A stretch of DNA of 64,000 bases from Latrodectus hesperus (Eukaryota > Arthropoda > Arachnida > Araneae > Theridiidae): the NCBI GenBank assembly GCA_037975125.1, contig CM075858.1, forward strand, positions 67,680,140 to 67,744,139, in the 5' to 3' direction. A program made the translations under genes and the position numbers. Positions within the stretch are counted from its first letter, which is position 1. Every line of letters starts with the position of its first letter. Shown here one piece after another: positions 1 through 11,110 of this stretch. Under the pieces are notes generated by a model. The model was not told the origin of the DNA and did not search any database. It saw nothing but the letters and a program-made list of their open reading frames with translations.

Positions 1-400
1 GAAATTTCAACGAAAAATTGTGGAGAATATTCCGTAAAAACATTAATTTCCTACCAGAGAATCTGTTTTTTTTTTTTCTATTTTAATATTTTAAATAGCG
101 AAAATACACCTAATCGAGGGACCTTCCCGTTTCTAAGCGTCGGGGGGATAAATGAAAAAGAGCGGTTAATAGCCGAAATCTACAGTTTGCTTCGACTAAT
201 GAAAAAAAAAGTAAGAGAAAAATTAGTAGGAGAAAAAACGAAAACGATAAGTTGCAAGAGAAAAAATAAATGAAAAAAAATGCAGCCACTAATTGCATGT
301 AGATTTGAATTGCAAATTTTGGTAGGGCTGTTAGAGGGGGTGTAGGAAGAATTAGGAAGTGGAAAAATGCGCATCTATGTCTTACCTATGGAAAATATCC
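1..400. other. Lower-AT block at window edge, no gene recognised
   Basis: The first 400 bases are less AT-rich than the DNA that follows, with G-rich stretches near 145 and 325-345. Short minus-strand open frames here are low-complexity (Phe/Leu/Ser-rich) and look accidental. It may be the edge of a non-coding island extending beyond the window. No motif identifies a function. Confidence 0.25.
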
Positions 401-854
401 AGAAGTTTTACGGTTGCTGTGTAAAGTAATTTAACTCAACACATTCCGGCTTTAAAGTTATTCCTCCTACACATAATTTATCAGTTTTCCCCATAATCGC
501 TTCAATTTTTAATATTTTAATCTGGTTTTGTTCTATGAATATTGTGAATTTCTTTGATTTAATCGGAATTAGTTGTCATTTTAATAATCCTTCAAGTATT
601 TATTTAGATTTATTCGATTTTCTAAAACCTGAGCTATCTTTTCTTGAAGGTACAAAAGAATATGTGTTGTACTACAGTTGCCGAAATTTGACATCAATTC
701 TTGTCTCATTTTAAAAACAGTTCACCTTCATGAAAATAACTAAATAATGTGCAGAATTTTTTTCTGGCTACGCTGTATAGCAACGTAAATGCAATTTGCA
801 CAACAGTTAAAATTCATAAAAAAAACATTGTTTTCATTATACTTGACAGTCATT
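401..854. other. AT-rich spacer, nothing recognised
   Basis: Ordinary AT-rich DNA leading up to the first short repeat. I see no coding signal, tandem structure or transposon end. Confidence 0.5.
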
Positions 855-986
855 TGTTGAGGCTGGATTGATTTGGTTACGTTGAGCATCGAGAATTCTC
901 ACTATCGGAAGAGGGTGAGTTCGAATCCCGACTGAAATGAAGAGCCGTCACCGTCTTGTTTATTAAAGACCTCTACGCCACATTAA

Positions 987-1937
987 CCCCTTGCCAGTGT
1001 CGCCCGAATTCAGTTCGGGCAGAAGAAAAATTAACGTTTCTATTTTGTGAAGTCCGAGCTGATTTCGTTTCTACTTTAGGATACCTAATTCTCTATTTTC
1101 CTAATAAATGACGCACGTGGTCCTAGTTTTTTACCAATTCCAACTTTGGTTCGGAAGGTAGTTCATGACTACAACAACACTTTGGGAGGTGATGTTAAAG
1201 TCGATCAACATCTTACAGACTTCCCGGTTGCTAGAAAAGGAGGTAAAAAATATTACTAGAAAATGTTTTTCCATCTCCTATACTAGGGGTTATATAAATA
1301 ACTTCTTTATTTTGCATACTTCAGCAGGAGGTGCGAAAAATATGAACGTATGAAAAATACGAAAAATATGAAAATCAATTGTTGAACTAAATAAACCAAA
1401 TGTTCAACTACCAGGACCAGGGCGTCCTAGTGAAAGCTTACTGCGCCTCACAAGTCTACATTTTCCAGTACACATCCCATCAATGGGGAAAAAATCTACT
1501 GCAACCAGGCAGTGTTTTATATACTGTCGTAAAACCGATGAACAAGGGAAGAGTATAAGGCATGAGACAAGAGTTTATTGTAAACAGTGCAATATATAGG
1601 CTTTTGAACCGTACCTTGTTTTGGGATATACCATACTGTAATAGATTAGTAAAATTTATGTATTGAAAATCATATTGTTGTGTTTTTATATTATATTAGT
1701 TATATTAAGCTTCAAAATTTCGTTTAATTTGCTCAATATGAATAACATGCATGTGGAATCACTGTTTTATGTGTATGTAAAAATTATAAATATAGTAATT
1801 ATTATATTTAAAACTTTATTTTTGTACTAAAAAAGCATTTTCTAACTCGTATAATAATATAAATAATAAAATTAAACAGACAAAAAAATTTTCCATTTTT
1901 GGTACATTTTTCTGAAATATATGTCACAGTTAAGGGG
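987..1937 (+). mobile_element. Decayed piggyBac-superfamily DNA transposon
   Basis: The element is flanked on both sides by TTAA (983-986 and 1938-1941), the signature target duplication of piggyBac elements. Its ends are imperfect inverted repeats: CCCCTTGCCAGTG on the left, and CCCCTTAACTGTG reading inward from the right. Just inside the left end is a subterminal palindrome at 1002-1020 (GCCCGAA, five-base loop, TTCGGGC). The body of 951 bp is far shorter than an autonomous copy of about 2.4 kb or more. It keeps only the 3' part of a transposase gene, on the plus strand, so it is an internally deleted relic. It lies inside a family C short repeat and is therefore the younger insertion. Confidence 0.85.
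1170..1660 (+). pseudogene. piggyBac transposase C-terminal remnant
   Basis: Translation from 1170 gives the conserved end of the piggyBac DDE catalytic domain: YNN.LGGDVKVDQ, then DFPVARKGGKKYY, then KMFFHLLY. Two in-frame TAG stops interrupt it at about 1257 and 1287. After a degenerate gap, about 1399-1600 encodes the C-terminal cysteine-rich domain: LPGPGRPS, RLTSLHFPVHIP, then RQCFIYC and VYCKQC, with a CxxC-type cysteine pattern. The end, normally cysteine-rich and followed by FE.YHT, is eroded after another stop at about 1600. The family role is cut-and-paste transposition at TTAA. Most of the N-terminal and catalytic region is missing, so this copy cannot be functional. Confidence 0.85.
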
Positions 1938-1990
1938 TTAAATAAGTCGTGGCAAGTCAAATATAATGGAGTTTTCTGCTTGGCCTCTCT

Positions 1991-2971
1991 TTTTAAATTA
2001 AGTAACTTTCCTCTTTTCGTCAGTAACTGAATTTGAGTTGCAGGTGCTTATATTAGTAGAAAAATATTCCTATGCTTATATTAGTAGATATATATTAGTA
2101 AAGGTCAACAGCCACAATTTTTAAATCACCTGGATTTACAACAAAATGTACTTTTCAATAAAATCTATCAAAATTGTTATAACAAAAGAAAAAGTTTAAG
2201 GAAAATCTCTAAAATTGATATTTTGTATATTTTGTTTGGTCCCAAGTGTTACTTTTTTTGTTCATAATTCTCAATATTTTCACGACAAATATAACACAAT
2301 AATCACAAAATTTGCAAATAGGTCGTGTAAAAATATATATGTAACACACATTTTTCCAATAATATGTAATATTTTCCCAATATAAGTAAACAGATTTTCG
2401 AAAACATGTTGTTAATTTAATACAGTGAGTTACTGTGGTAAAACAACTTATTAAAGCAATGAAATAAGAAATAGTCACAGAGAAAACCCTGCTGAAAAAC
2501 TTAAAGAAGAAAAACTTAATGAATAAAATGCATTTAATTTATATTTCAAATGAGGTAAATTAAATGCATTCCAGATATACGAATCATTTCTGGGTATTAT
2601 AAATATTCTTTTGTGTCATTTATGACTTTTCATTAATAAAGAAAGAGTTTTTAAAATTAATAAAATAATTTACTGCATCTCAATGGTTCTTGAAATGCAT
2701 CAATTCCATCTACTGAAATAAATGTTCTACCTTTATGACATAAACATAATTTCAAATATGTGTGTATGAACAAAACATCGTTTCAATATTATTCTATAAA
2801 ATGGCTCATGTAGTTATTTAAATATTTGTTATAAATATTTAATTTCTAATGATGGTGTATTATTCTAATAAAAGAAAAATCCACGTTTGTCTTAACTATT
2901 GATTATGCTTGCAAAATAAGGAAATGCACTTGTATTTTTCTTCAATTTTGATCGCTAAATAATAGTACCAG
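1991..2971. other. AT-rich spacer, nothing recognised
   Basis: AT-rich sequence with a few small open frames of biased composition, such as a minus-strand Tyr/Cys/Ile-rich frame at 2209-2478. No family motif is visible. Confidence 0.5.
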
Positions 2972-3612
2972 TTTCTCATAATTATACCTTATAACTACAA
3001 GAACAGGAATATATTTCAACTTTTAAAAAACCTTATTAGATAAGTGTACATATCATAATTATACATTACGATTAAAAAATAGGAGTTTATTTAAAATTTT
3101 TAGAAACATAATTATTCATGTTTTTCATAATTATACATCATAATTACAAAGATAGGTTTATATTTTAATTCTTTAGATTAATTAGTCACATACTTTTCAT
3201 AAATGTGTGTTATAAATATATGAATAGGAATTAAGCTGAATTTTTATACTGCTTTATTTGGTATATAGTTTCATAATTATACATTATAATTACAAGCACA
3301 GGAATGTACATGAATTTTTCACACTTCCTGATAACATAACGACATCTCGTAACTTTATATTTACAAGAATACAAATTTAGATTACCTTGTTATAAATATA
3401 TATATTTCATTAATAAATAATTTTCATAGAAAAATAAAAAAGCTTTTGTATTTTTAAACTGCTGAATTATGCATGTACATTTCTTTAATTGTACATTAAA
3501 AATATGGAAATTTGTTGGAATTTTTAAGACTTTTTAATGATGCTTATACTTTTTAAAATTATACATTGTGATTCGAAGAATAGGAATTTATTTGTATATT
3601 CTTTTTTCTTAG
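2972..3612 (+). repeat. Diverged tandem repeat, about 73 bp x 9
   Basis: The phrase TTTTCATAATTATACATTA, then a stretch like ATTACAAGAATAGGAATTTA, recurs at about 2972, 3050, 3121, 3194, 3267, 3342, 3418, 3478 and 3549. That gives a period of roughly 60-78 bp, usually 71-76. The units differ by substitutions and small indels, so this is an old minisatellite or satellite fragment. The first, second, third and fifth units are the clearest. No coding potential is maintained. Confidence 0.75.
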
Positions 3613-3965
3613 ATTGCCAGATGACAGCATAAAGAAGTCAAATTTCTTGAAACCGAGCTGGTGACGTCATTTCCGGAAGACATAAGTGTAATATAAAGGG
3701 AAAAATGTTTTCATGTATATCTGTTAAAGAAATCCCGCATGGTTGAAGCCACGGGAAGCATTTCCTTTTGTTCTCTCACAATTCGAGTCACAAAGAAGTG
3801 ATTCTATTTTAAACAACTTTTTCACTTTCTCCTGTGATGCAGACTGACATATCTTCTCGAATGAAAGGATTGCAAACATTTAGAATGTGATCGCGCTCAT
3901 TAAAAATATATCATCCCACTGGCGCAGACGATCGCGACATGGGCAGGTGTTTTATCTCAATTACA
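3613..3965. promoter_or_regulatory. Lower-AT island with CRE and ETS-like sites
   Basis: A block of more balanced composition after the tandem repeat. It has a palindromic CRE, TGACGTCA (3662-3669), next to the palindrome TTCCGGAA (3671-3678), whose half matches ETS-type sites. A GATGACAG (TALE homeodomain-like) lies near 3620, and GATCGCG-type motifs follow at 3889-3930. Clustered sites in a non-coding island suggest an enhancer or promoter. Motifs this short occur by chance, and no TSS or adjoining exon is seen. Confidence 0.3.
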
Positions 3966-6900
3966 TTCTGAAAAATATAGATCCGTTGTTAGAATAATTT
4001 ATATGTGGATTCCAAGATCTGTTGCTGTTTACTTTTTGACTGGCTTGGCTGTGTTTATGTTTCGAGTTCAATACTCTGCAGAAAATTAGAACATGATGTG
4101 ATACGATCTCTAAATGTTCAGCTTATGAAAAAAGAGGCGGAAGTTGTGCTCTGGTAGTCAAAACATCACATTGTGTATATTCGTCTTATTTCTGAGCAGG
4201 CTCGTCAATATGAAATGAACTGTGAAGTGATCGGCATTTACACTTTCAGCACTTTTACTGCTTTCAGGACATTTTGAAATGACTGAGAGACATTTTTACT
4301 GTTGAAAAAAAACTCAGACTGGTTAAAAATGATGATAAATTTTTATAAGTGTGCACTTGTTGTAGTTAGTTCTAACTTTAACAGTTTTTTGTTTTTCTTT
4401 TTATACACGCGATGTTAGAAATGTTATTATTTCAACCGACAATAAAACCTATTAATAAGTTTCAAAGTATGTTATCTTTGTTTAGTGAATATTTTATTTA
4501 CAAGTATTTATTTTAAAATTTCTACGTATAACTGTTCTAAAATAGGAATAATTTATTTCTAATTTTTTTAAAAATAGTTTATTATATATGGGTTCTATTT
4601 TAAGTTAATAAAGTATAACTTTTGCCATTTTTCATGAATTAACAGTATTTTTAATTACTATAAGCCCTTGTTTTAGGAAATTTATTCTGTATTTGCTGTG
4701 CAATTAGGTACATGTGTAAAATTTCGTCGAGCGGAAAAGTTGGTGCAAATTCCACTAAAATGACATCAAAATCATTTCATATTGTACCATTAATCGCTGT
4801 GTATTGTAACATAAAGATACTTTAAATTCGTTATTTTAATTATAACGAAAAAAATTTTAATAATACCTATTTAAAAAGAAAGCATTAAAAAGAGTAAAAT
4901 TAGTATTGCTGACTAAAACAGTAGCATTTAGTTCTTTTGTAAGTGGGTATCATTGTGAGTTGTAAAAGAGAGAGCAGAGAAATATTGATAATAATTGAAA
5001 TCTTGTTTAAATAAATAATGCAAATGGTTTATCAAAAATAGCAACCATGTAGTTGGAACATAGTTATCGAATGTTGGCGAAAAATTGTTTTTGTTTGGGA
5101 ACGTTTTTTTCTTTCTTTTGGACGATGGAATTTTACACTTGTACCGCAATTCGATCAAATGTGTGTATTCAATAAACGATTTATATAGAAGTATATATTA
5201 AATAAAAGTTATATATAAAATAATACAGCAGTAAATATATAAATTTTAATGTGGTGTTATTTTATATATTTATTTTATTCAAATTAAATAACTTTTATTT
5301 TGCTATTGAAATAGTCTAATACGTGAATTTAAAAAGTCAATGTGAAACGTACATTTTATTGAGAAATGATCAGGATTTATTATGCAACTACCATAAAAAC
5401 TCTGTATTCACATTTGACATATTCTTAAATTGCTACATCATTTCTACATAAAGTATGTATTCAACAAAATATAACTTACATTTTTAAAAAGTAAATCTAA
5501 AATATAAATTTAAAATTAAAATGCTATATGCATTTTGTATAAATTTTCAATTTTCAGAATTTACTATCTGATTTATTTAGCTCTGAGTTCTATATTAAAA
5601 TTTATAATAGAATATTTAATTAAGCTCAAAAGAATTCATATTTGATGCATTATCTAATACATAAAGTCAAAATCAAATTTGTGGGCATTTAGCAGCATTA
5701 AAAATATTATATAAAAAAACAAATTAATGTAACTAAAAATTGCATGTTCTTAAACAAGAACGAAGTGAATTGATATTAATACACAAAAGAATTTTATGTT
5801 TATTAATACTTTTTCTATACCTCTTGAAATAATTTTTATTTTACCATTGGTATTTTACTAGTAATTATTGACGTCAAGCAAATTTTTGAGAGTGACAATT
5901 AAATTTTTACTTTTGATAGTATGTTTATGCAAGATTAGCATCCGAATTAAAATACTTCAATTAAATATCTACGAACTAAGAATTTTTAAAACGAAATTAT
6001 AAAAAATTAATTACTTCAATTAATTGAAACATTTTTCATTTAAGAATAAACGTTTTAATATGTTAAATATCTTAATTGTGTTAACTACAATTTTAATAAA
6101 TATATTAATTATTATTTTAATATAAGTATAGTTAAATATATTTTCATTTATAAACTGCACCTACTTTTTAAAAACCAAAATATCTCTCAAATGTAAATTT
6201 TTATCTTGATAGTGTCAATAAGTGTATTTATATTGTAATTAATACCGACTTAAAAATTTTTGAGCATGAAATGAGAATTTTTTAAAATTAATTTGTATCC
6301 TTGTTACATAATATTATGTGAATATATCATCACAATGTTATGCAATATTGTATAGGATATTGCATTGGATTGAACTTTGTTTTTTGTACATATATTTCTT
6401 TGTGTATTAATCTATTGTTTTATGAATGTGGAATTATGTATTGATGCCAATAAAATTTTAAACCACTCTAATTTTGTTTCTAGTAACTAAACATAATTGT
6501 AAAAACGTGAATAAAAATTAGAATGTAGAGGAAAAATTGGTTTTCAAAGTAAAAAAAATTTTCAACTTAAGTTTCTTTCTTAAATTTTATTGTCGCTAAA
6601 CTAAATTTTTTATTTTGTAATATCTACATAAATCAATCGTTATCAATATAAAATAAAAATAATCAAGAAAAAATAATTTCGATAAACATACTAATAAGAT
6701 ATGAATAATAAATTTATTTAAAATTTTCTTAATGACTTTAGGTTTTTCAAAAAATACAGCTAAACTATAAAAATTCAATTATTCTGTAAACATTGTAGGT
6801 AGGGAAGTCTGCAAACATCATAAATAAAGCATTTTAAATTAAACTAATATTGAATATTATTTTAGTTTCGTTTAAAATGTCTAAGACATTTTTCATGCAA

Positions 6901-7774
6901 AAAAGCCGTACTTTTTTTCTGACTTATCTATAAGTTATTTCATTAAATTTGGATAAAACATATGTATCCAATCGTATATATTATTTAAGAAAATTATGTT
7001 TTATTGAACGTTAAAAATAAATCACAGTATGGAGACGAACCTGTTATTCTACAATAGTTTAGGAATAACATTTTATTTGGTGACTTATATATGTTACTGA
7101 GTAAATTTTAACTCACTATTTGATCTTATTAATTTTCTATTCCATATATTTTTCTTGTATATTTACACAATAATTATATACAAATTTATACAAAAATAAA
7201 ATTTTCCAAACGTATTAATAGTTTAAATTATCTTTTTGAGATTATCAAATTAATACTTGCTTGAGTCTCAAGCTTAATAAATAACAGAGAAGGAATTCTC
7301 GTCTCTGTGTTGTACATTGAAGATATTCTTTTTGTTTTCAGAAATTATAATAGAGAAATTACTTAGTAGAAACTTTTGATACTTGTCTTAATGAAATTTT
7401 AAAAAATAATGTCTTGGACCTAGAATAGCAATATTATGAACATTAGAATGAGTTCCAGTATAATTATGCGTAATTAGAGAGATTATTCTTTATCCAGTAT
7501 TATTAATTTAAGTAGATACTAATTAAGTAATAATATATTTCAATTGCAGGACACACATATACTCTATATCTCTTATATTTTTTAAGGAAAATGAAGTGAC
7601 ATTAATTCAGCTAAATTTTAACATAATAAAACAAAATGGCGAAGCTTTTGTAAATGCATTTCAAATTTCCTCATGAAAATGTTGATTTTTGATAAAATAT
7701 ATACCGTATGATGATATTGTATTCGCAGCAGAATAATTAGCTCTCTAACTTTCGATTGAACAACTTTTAAACTC
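3966..7774. other. Long AT-rich stretch without recognisable features
   Basis: Nearly 4 kb of AT-rich DNA with abundant A/T runs. Open frames are short and low-complexity (Ile/Lys/Asn/Phe-rich). I found no transposon ends, tandem array or Pol III boxes. 3966-4330 is somewhat less AT-rich than the rest and may be the fading edge of the island upstream. Confidence 0.5.
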
Positions 7775-8012
7775 ACCTAGTGGACATCCTAAAATTGAAA
7801 GCCATTGTAAGGCAAGTTCATTTTCAATGTATTGCCTTCAAAGAGGACTTTTTATGGTTAGATGACCTTTTACCCATATCACAAGGGAGAAAACCAGAAA
7901 ACTTCCAAAGTATCCATTCCACTGGACGTGCATGCAGAATCGCAGTATCCACCTCCCGTTGTTCAACAGTTGCTGTATACTCCGAAGACCGATGCCTTAA
8001 CACTAGACCACA
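7775..8012 (+). repeat. Short interspersed repeat, family B, copy 1 (headless)
   Basis: It aligns with the plus-strand copy at 50.2 kb and with the reverse complements of 19691-20005 and 36780-36995. Shared stretches include GTAAGGCA near the start, GGAGAAAACCAGAAAACT in the middle, GCAGAATCGCAGTATCCACC near 7934, and GTTGTTCAACAGTTGCTG followed by ATACTCC. The tRNA-like head seen in the 19.7-20.0 kb copy is missing here. Two overlapping open frames (7780-8025 and 7862-8152) lie on the repeat and look accidental. Confidence 0.6.
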
Positions 8013-8564
8013 GTCAGAACAATAAGAAAAGATGTAGACATTCTAAAAATAATAGGAGAACAAGTGAAAAAATTGGTTACATGTTTCCTATCCACAAAAT
8101 AGATAATAGGTTCTCCCAAAACACAAAAAATACTCTGAAATGTGATTGTTAGAAACCATATTAAGAATATGAAATGATGAGAAAATTGTTTGGTTAGTTA
8201 TTGTAAACTGTGTGGGTAACAATTATTGTAAAGGACGAAAAAAATGTATTGTTAAGAAAAGAAGAAAGATGCTTAATATCAAGGGTAGAGAGAGTTTCTT
8301 TACAGGGCTCAGAAAAGCAATTGGTATATATGCTATTAAGTAGGACATACTGTTCTGCTCTTGGAGAAAAGTGATCTCAATGTTTTGGAGACCTTTGCCT
8401 GATGATAGCAAGGTATCTGAATCAGTTCCAGCATGTTCTATCAGACTTAGGTCAATCTGGCTAATATTCATGTGTCTTATCCTTCAGCCTTAAGGATGTT
8501 TCCAACTACCAGGTAAGGGTCATAAAGTCTGATATCTTGTTATAAAAGGAAAAGATCACCTGCA
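8013..8564. other. Non-coding spacer, moderately AT-rich
   Basis: Between a short repeat and the left end of the 4.35 kb element. Composition is slightly more balanced in 8260-8520 but no motif or conserved protein was recognised. An 82-residue minus-strand frame at 8223-8471 matches nothing I know. Confidence 0.35.
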
Positions 8565-8566
8565 TA

Positions 8567-8650
8567 CACTCTAAAAAAAAGCACTGTAAATTTACAGCAA
8601 AATGTGCTGGCGTTTTGGGCGCCAGTACAATATGCTGTAAATTTTACAGC
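8567..8650. repeat. Left terminal and subterminal inverted-repeat region
   Basis: Contains the 14 bp terminal repeat, the palindrome CTGTAAATTTACAG (8584-8597) and CTGTAAATTTTACAG (8634-8648). A GC-rich palindrome, CTGGCGTTTTGGGCGCCAG, lies at 8609-8627 with inverted CTGGCG and CGCCAG arms. The nested palindromes could form hairpins at the element's end. Confidence 0.6.
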
Positions 8651-8680
8651 ATATTTGTAAAACTTTAACAGTTCTTTTTA

Positions 8681-8800
8681 CTGTAATTTTTACAGCACTT
8701 TTCGCTGTAATTTTTACAGCACTTTTCACTGTAATTTTTACAGCACTTTTTATTGTTATTTTTACAGCACTTTTTATTGTTATTTTTACAGCACATTTTA
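8681..8800 (+). repeat. Tandem palindromic repeat, 24 bp x 5
   Basis: Five exact-period 24 bp units begin at 8681, 8705, 8729, 8753 and 8777. Each carries CTGTAATTTTTACAG or its variant TTGTTATTTTTACAG, then CACTTTT. The core is itself a near-palindrome, so the array offers repeated identical binding sites near the left end. The minus-strand open frame here encodes a repeated CCKN..KK peptide. That is a by-product of the DNA period, not evidence of a protein. Confidence 0.85.
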
Positions 8801-9477
8801 CTATGCATTTTGCTCCATATTCTACAAAACCTGTTGCAATAGCTATTTACAGCGATCAGCATGTTTTATAAAGATAATAGTAGAGTATAAATCAATTTTG
8901 AATACACAATAGCTAATTTCCTAATTATGGGCCAGCTATTATTAAGCAATTTTTTATATAATATACAAAGCACAAAAACATAACTAATGTTATATTGCAG
9001 AAGATGTCATTTTTCAGAACATTTTGTGATTAATAATTTAACTTTCAATACCTAACGAGATTGTTTAACTTTCTTACCGCACAATCGTAACTTTAACAGA
9101 AGTTTGAATTTTTTATTACGTATTTTAAAAAAAATCAAGAAATAACAGTTATATTGAATACGATACAAATCTAAGCATAAAATTGATTTTTGATATCTGT
9201 GATTCTACAGATTTAGGATAAAAAGAAACCTTACAAAACATTCCATTTTACTAAAATTACCAAAGGGAAATTAGTTAATGATATAGTATCTTAATTATAC
9301 TGTAAAGACAATAAAGTTTTCTTTTTGATATTGTTTAAAGTAATTGATTTTTTACATGATAAAAGCAAATAAAGATTCTGAGGAAAAAAGCAATATAGTT
9401 GACAATACACAAATAATTGAAAAGAATTTTTTTATTTACATTTTAATAACTATAGCCATTTAAGTTGGATACATTAT

Positions 9478-9567
9478 TTAAAAGTGACAAAAACACATGC
9501 TTGGACTCCTTCCTTGACATATTTTTTTGATTTCGTTCCCCGCGAAGGATTAAAGTTGAACAAGCAC
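9478..9567 (-). pseudogene. Possible terminal exon inside the 4.35 kb element
   Basis: On the minus strand a polypyrimidine tract ending in CCAG (9571-9568) precedes an open segment encoding CLFNFNPSRGTKSKKYV, then EGVQACVFVTF and a TAA at about 9478-9480. A good 3' splice site, balanced codon use unlike the flanking AT runs, and a stop soon after fit a last exon. No domain is recognised. It could be chance. Confidence 0.35.
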
Positions 9568-10625
9568 CTGGAAAAAAAATAAAAATCAGATACACATGAA
9601 TATCTAATTTGAAATTTCAAGAGCTGAATATTTCAGAGGAAAAGTTGTTTAATAGTTCAATAAAATAATTAAAACTTTTTATTTTTTCATATAACTGATT
9701 GAATTTTCCTAAAATATACTTCTTTTAATAGTTAACAAGTGGTTGTTACATTCAGGCAATCACAATCATTTTGATGATAAAAATTATTTCAAGGGATTTT
9801 AGCAATTTCATGATAAGAATTTTTGGTAATGAAGATCTCACTTCTTATGAAGATGATATAAAATCTGTACTTCAATTAAATCATTCTAACTGATGTTTTC
9901 TATCTCGAAAAACTAATTTGTAATTGATTTAATTAAAAGAGAATATAGAATTTGTTTTATAAGGATTCATTTATGTTATCGAAAATTATATCCTCTGAGA
10001 AGCAAATCACCACATTTCCAATGGGAACTGTGAACCACATTTTAAAGATAACTTAAAAAAGCCGATTTTAAGTTTAAAAAAATTAATTTTGTAAAGAATA
10101 TGGAAACATTTCTTTTGCATACATATATACACAATTTAAAAATATTTCCATCGAAAATAAACAGAAAAATTAAAATCCTATAATGTGTCAAAGTAACAAT
10201 GATTTATGAAATAACATTTTATAAAACATTTGCTTAAAACTGAATTTCTTTAACTCGTAAATAGTTACCTCAAAACTGAAATCTAAGTTGTCTTAGGGAG
10301 ATCATGAAATTACATGAAGTAGTGCAAAATTAGGAATTACATAAAAAAATTTTTTTGCTGTTCATATTAAGCCTGCATATACGGCATTATATACATACTT
10401 AGAGATAAATAAAAGAGAATACAATTGAAGTTGTATCAAAACAGATATATTTAACTAAAACAATTTATTTAGATTTTCTTAGAATTTTATATATTCATAT
10501 GATTTATTTTAAATAGAATGTTAGCAGAGTAAACAGTATTTGAAGAGGTCAATAAATGTAACAACAAATTTTTGCTTTTGAGTTAAAACATTCCAAACCT
10601 TACGAAATATATAAATAATACATAC

Positions 10626-10679
10626 CACAAATTCATACACATGGTGTGCAAGATAAGTCTATATAATATCTACTGCATC
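10626..10679 (-). pseudogene. Possible 54 bp internal exon inside the 4.35 kb element
   Basis: On the minus strand TTCTCAG (acceptor, ending at 10680) and GTATGT (donor, starting at 10625) bound exactly 54 bases. They read DAVDII, a TAG stop, then TYLAHHVYEFV. A phase-preserving exon of 18 codons with both consensus splice sites is suggestive. The internal stop says it is dead or that the frame is wrong. Confidence 0.3.
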
Positions 10680-10829
10680 CTGAGAAGATGTGGAAACCTA
10701 AAACTAATAAACAAATTCCTGGTTAATTTATTTATGATTAATTTTTATGTTCATTTCTAAATTTTTTTATTTACAATTTACTAAGCAGTAATTTTTTTAA
10801 ATAAAGTTTTGAATACTTTACTACAACAC

Positions 10830-11110
10830 TTCTAAATATTTTTCCAATTCCTCAATGATTGAAGATTGTATTTTACAACCTCCAGGAGAAGTTATTAAGA
10901 AATTAACAATTCTTTTAATTTTGTCAGCTAATGCAAACTTAAGTCTTTTATTTAAATCTACAGATGTTAAACACTTAAAATGGTCCAAAATGCTTTGCTT
11001 TAAAAATATGCAAGGCCATTTTTCTTTTAATGTGGAAATATCAATAGGCGTGTAATATCTTTTCTTTGAAATGTAAAAGTCTCATCAATTTTATAACCTC
11101 TTCAATCATA
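10830..11110 (-). pseudogene. Decayed protein-coding segment of the 4.35 kb element
   Basis: Reading the minus strand gives KIDETFTFQRKDI and then, after a frameshift near 11050, YYTPIDISTLKEKWPCIF. LDHFKCLTSVDLNKRLKFAL, ADKIKRIVNFL and IIEELEKYL follow, before stops at about 10820. The order (TF.LRR.DI, then LKEKWP.LF, then a helix-rich segment) resembles uncharacterised SAMD3-like proteins common in invertebrate and fish genomes. I know these only as a recurring pattern. The plus-strand open frame 10855-11055 is the shadow of this segment. Function unknown; it is probably an accessory or transposition gene of the element. Confidence 0.45.

Larger units (their letters stand above)
855..1990 (+). 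repeat. tRNA-derived short repeat, family C, copy 1, split by a piggyBac insertion
   Basis: The head (about 855-982) has a Pol III B-box-like GAGTTCGAATCCCGAC at about 919. It aligns along its length with the copy at 29556, sharing ATCGGAAG/ACCGGAAG just before the B box. The repeat breaks off at 982 and resumes at 1938 after the piggyBac element, where TTAAATAAGTCGTGG matches TTAAATATATCGTGG of the second copy at the expected place. So one short interspersed element was interrupted at its internal TTAA. The structure is typical of a tRNA-derived SINE. The family is not one I can name. Confidence 0.6.

Noticed and set aside
2972..3612. CRISPR-like array
   Set aside because: Units are contiguous and degenerate with no constant repeat and unique spacer alternation, in a eukaryotic context.
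7780..8152. Two overlapping plus-strand open frames
   Set aside because: They lie on a family B short repeat found elsewhere in the window without an open frame.
8665..8862. Cys/Lys/Asn repeat peptide on the minus strand
   Set aside because: A product of the 24 bp tandem DNA repeat, whose period is a multiple of three.
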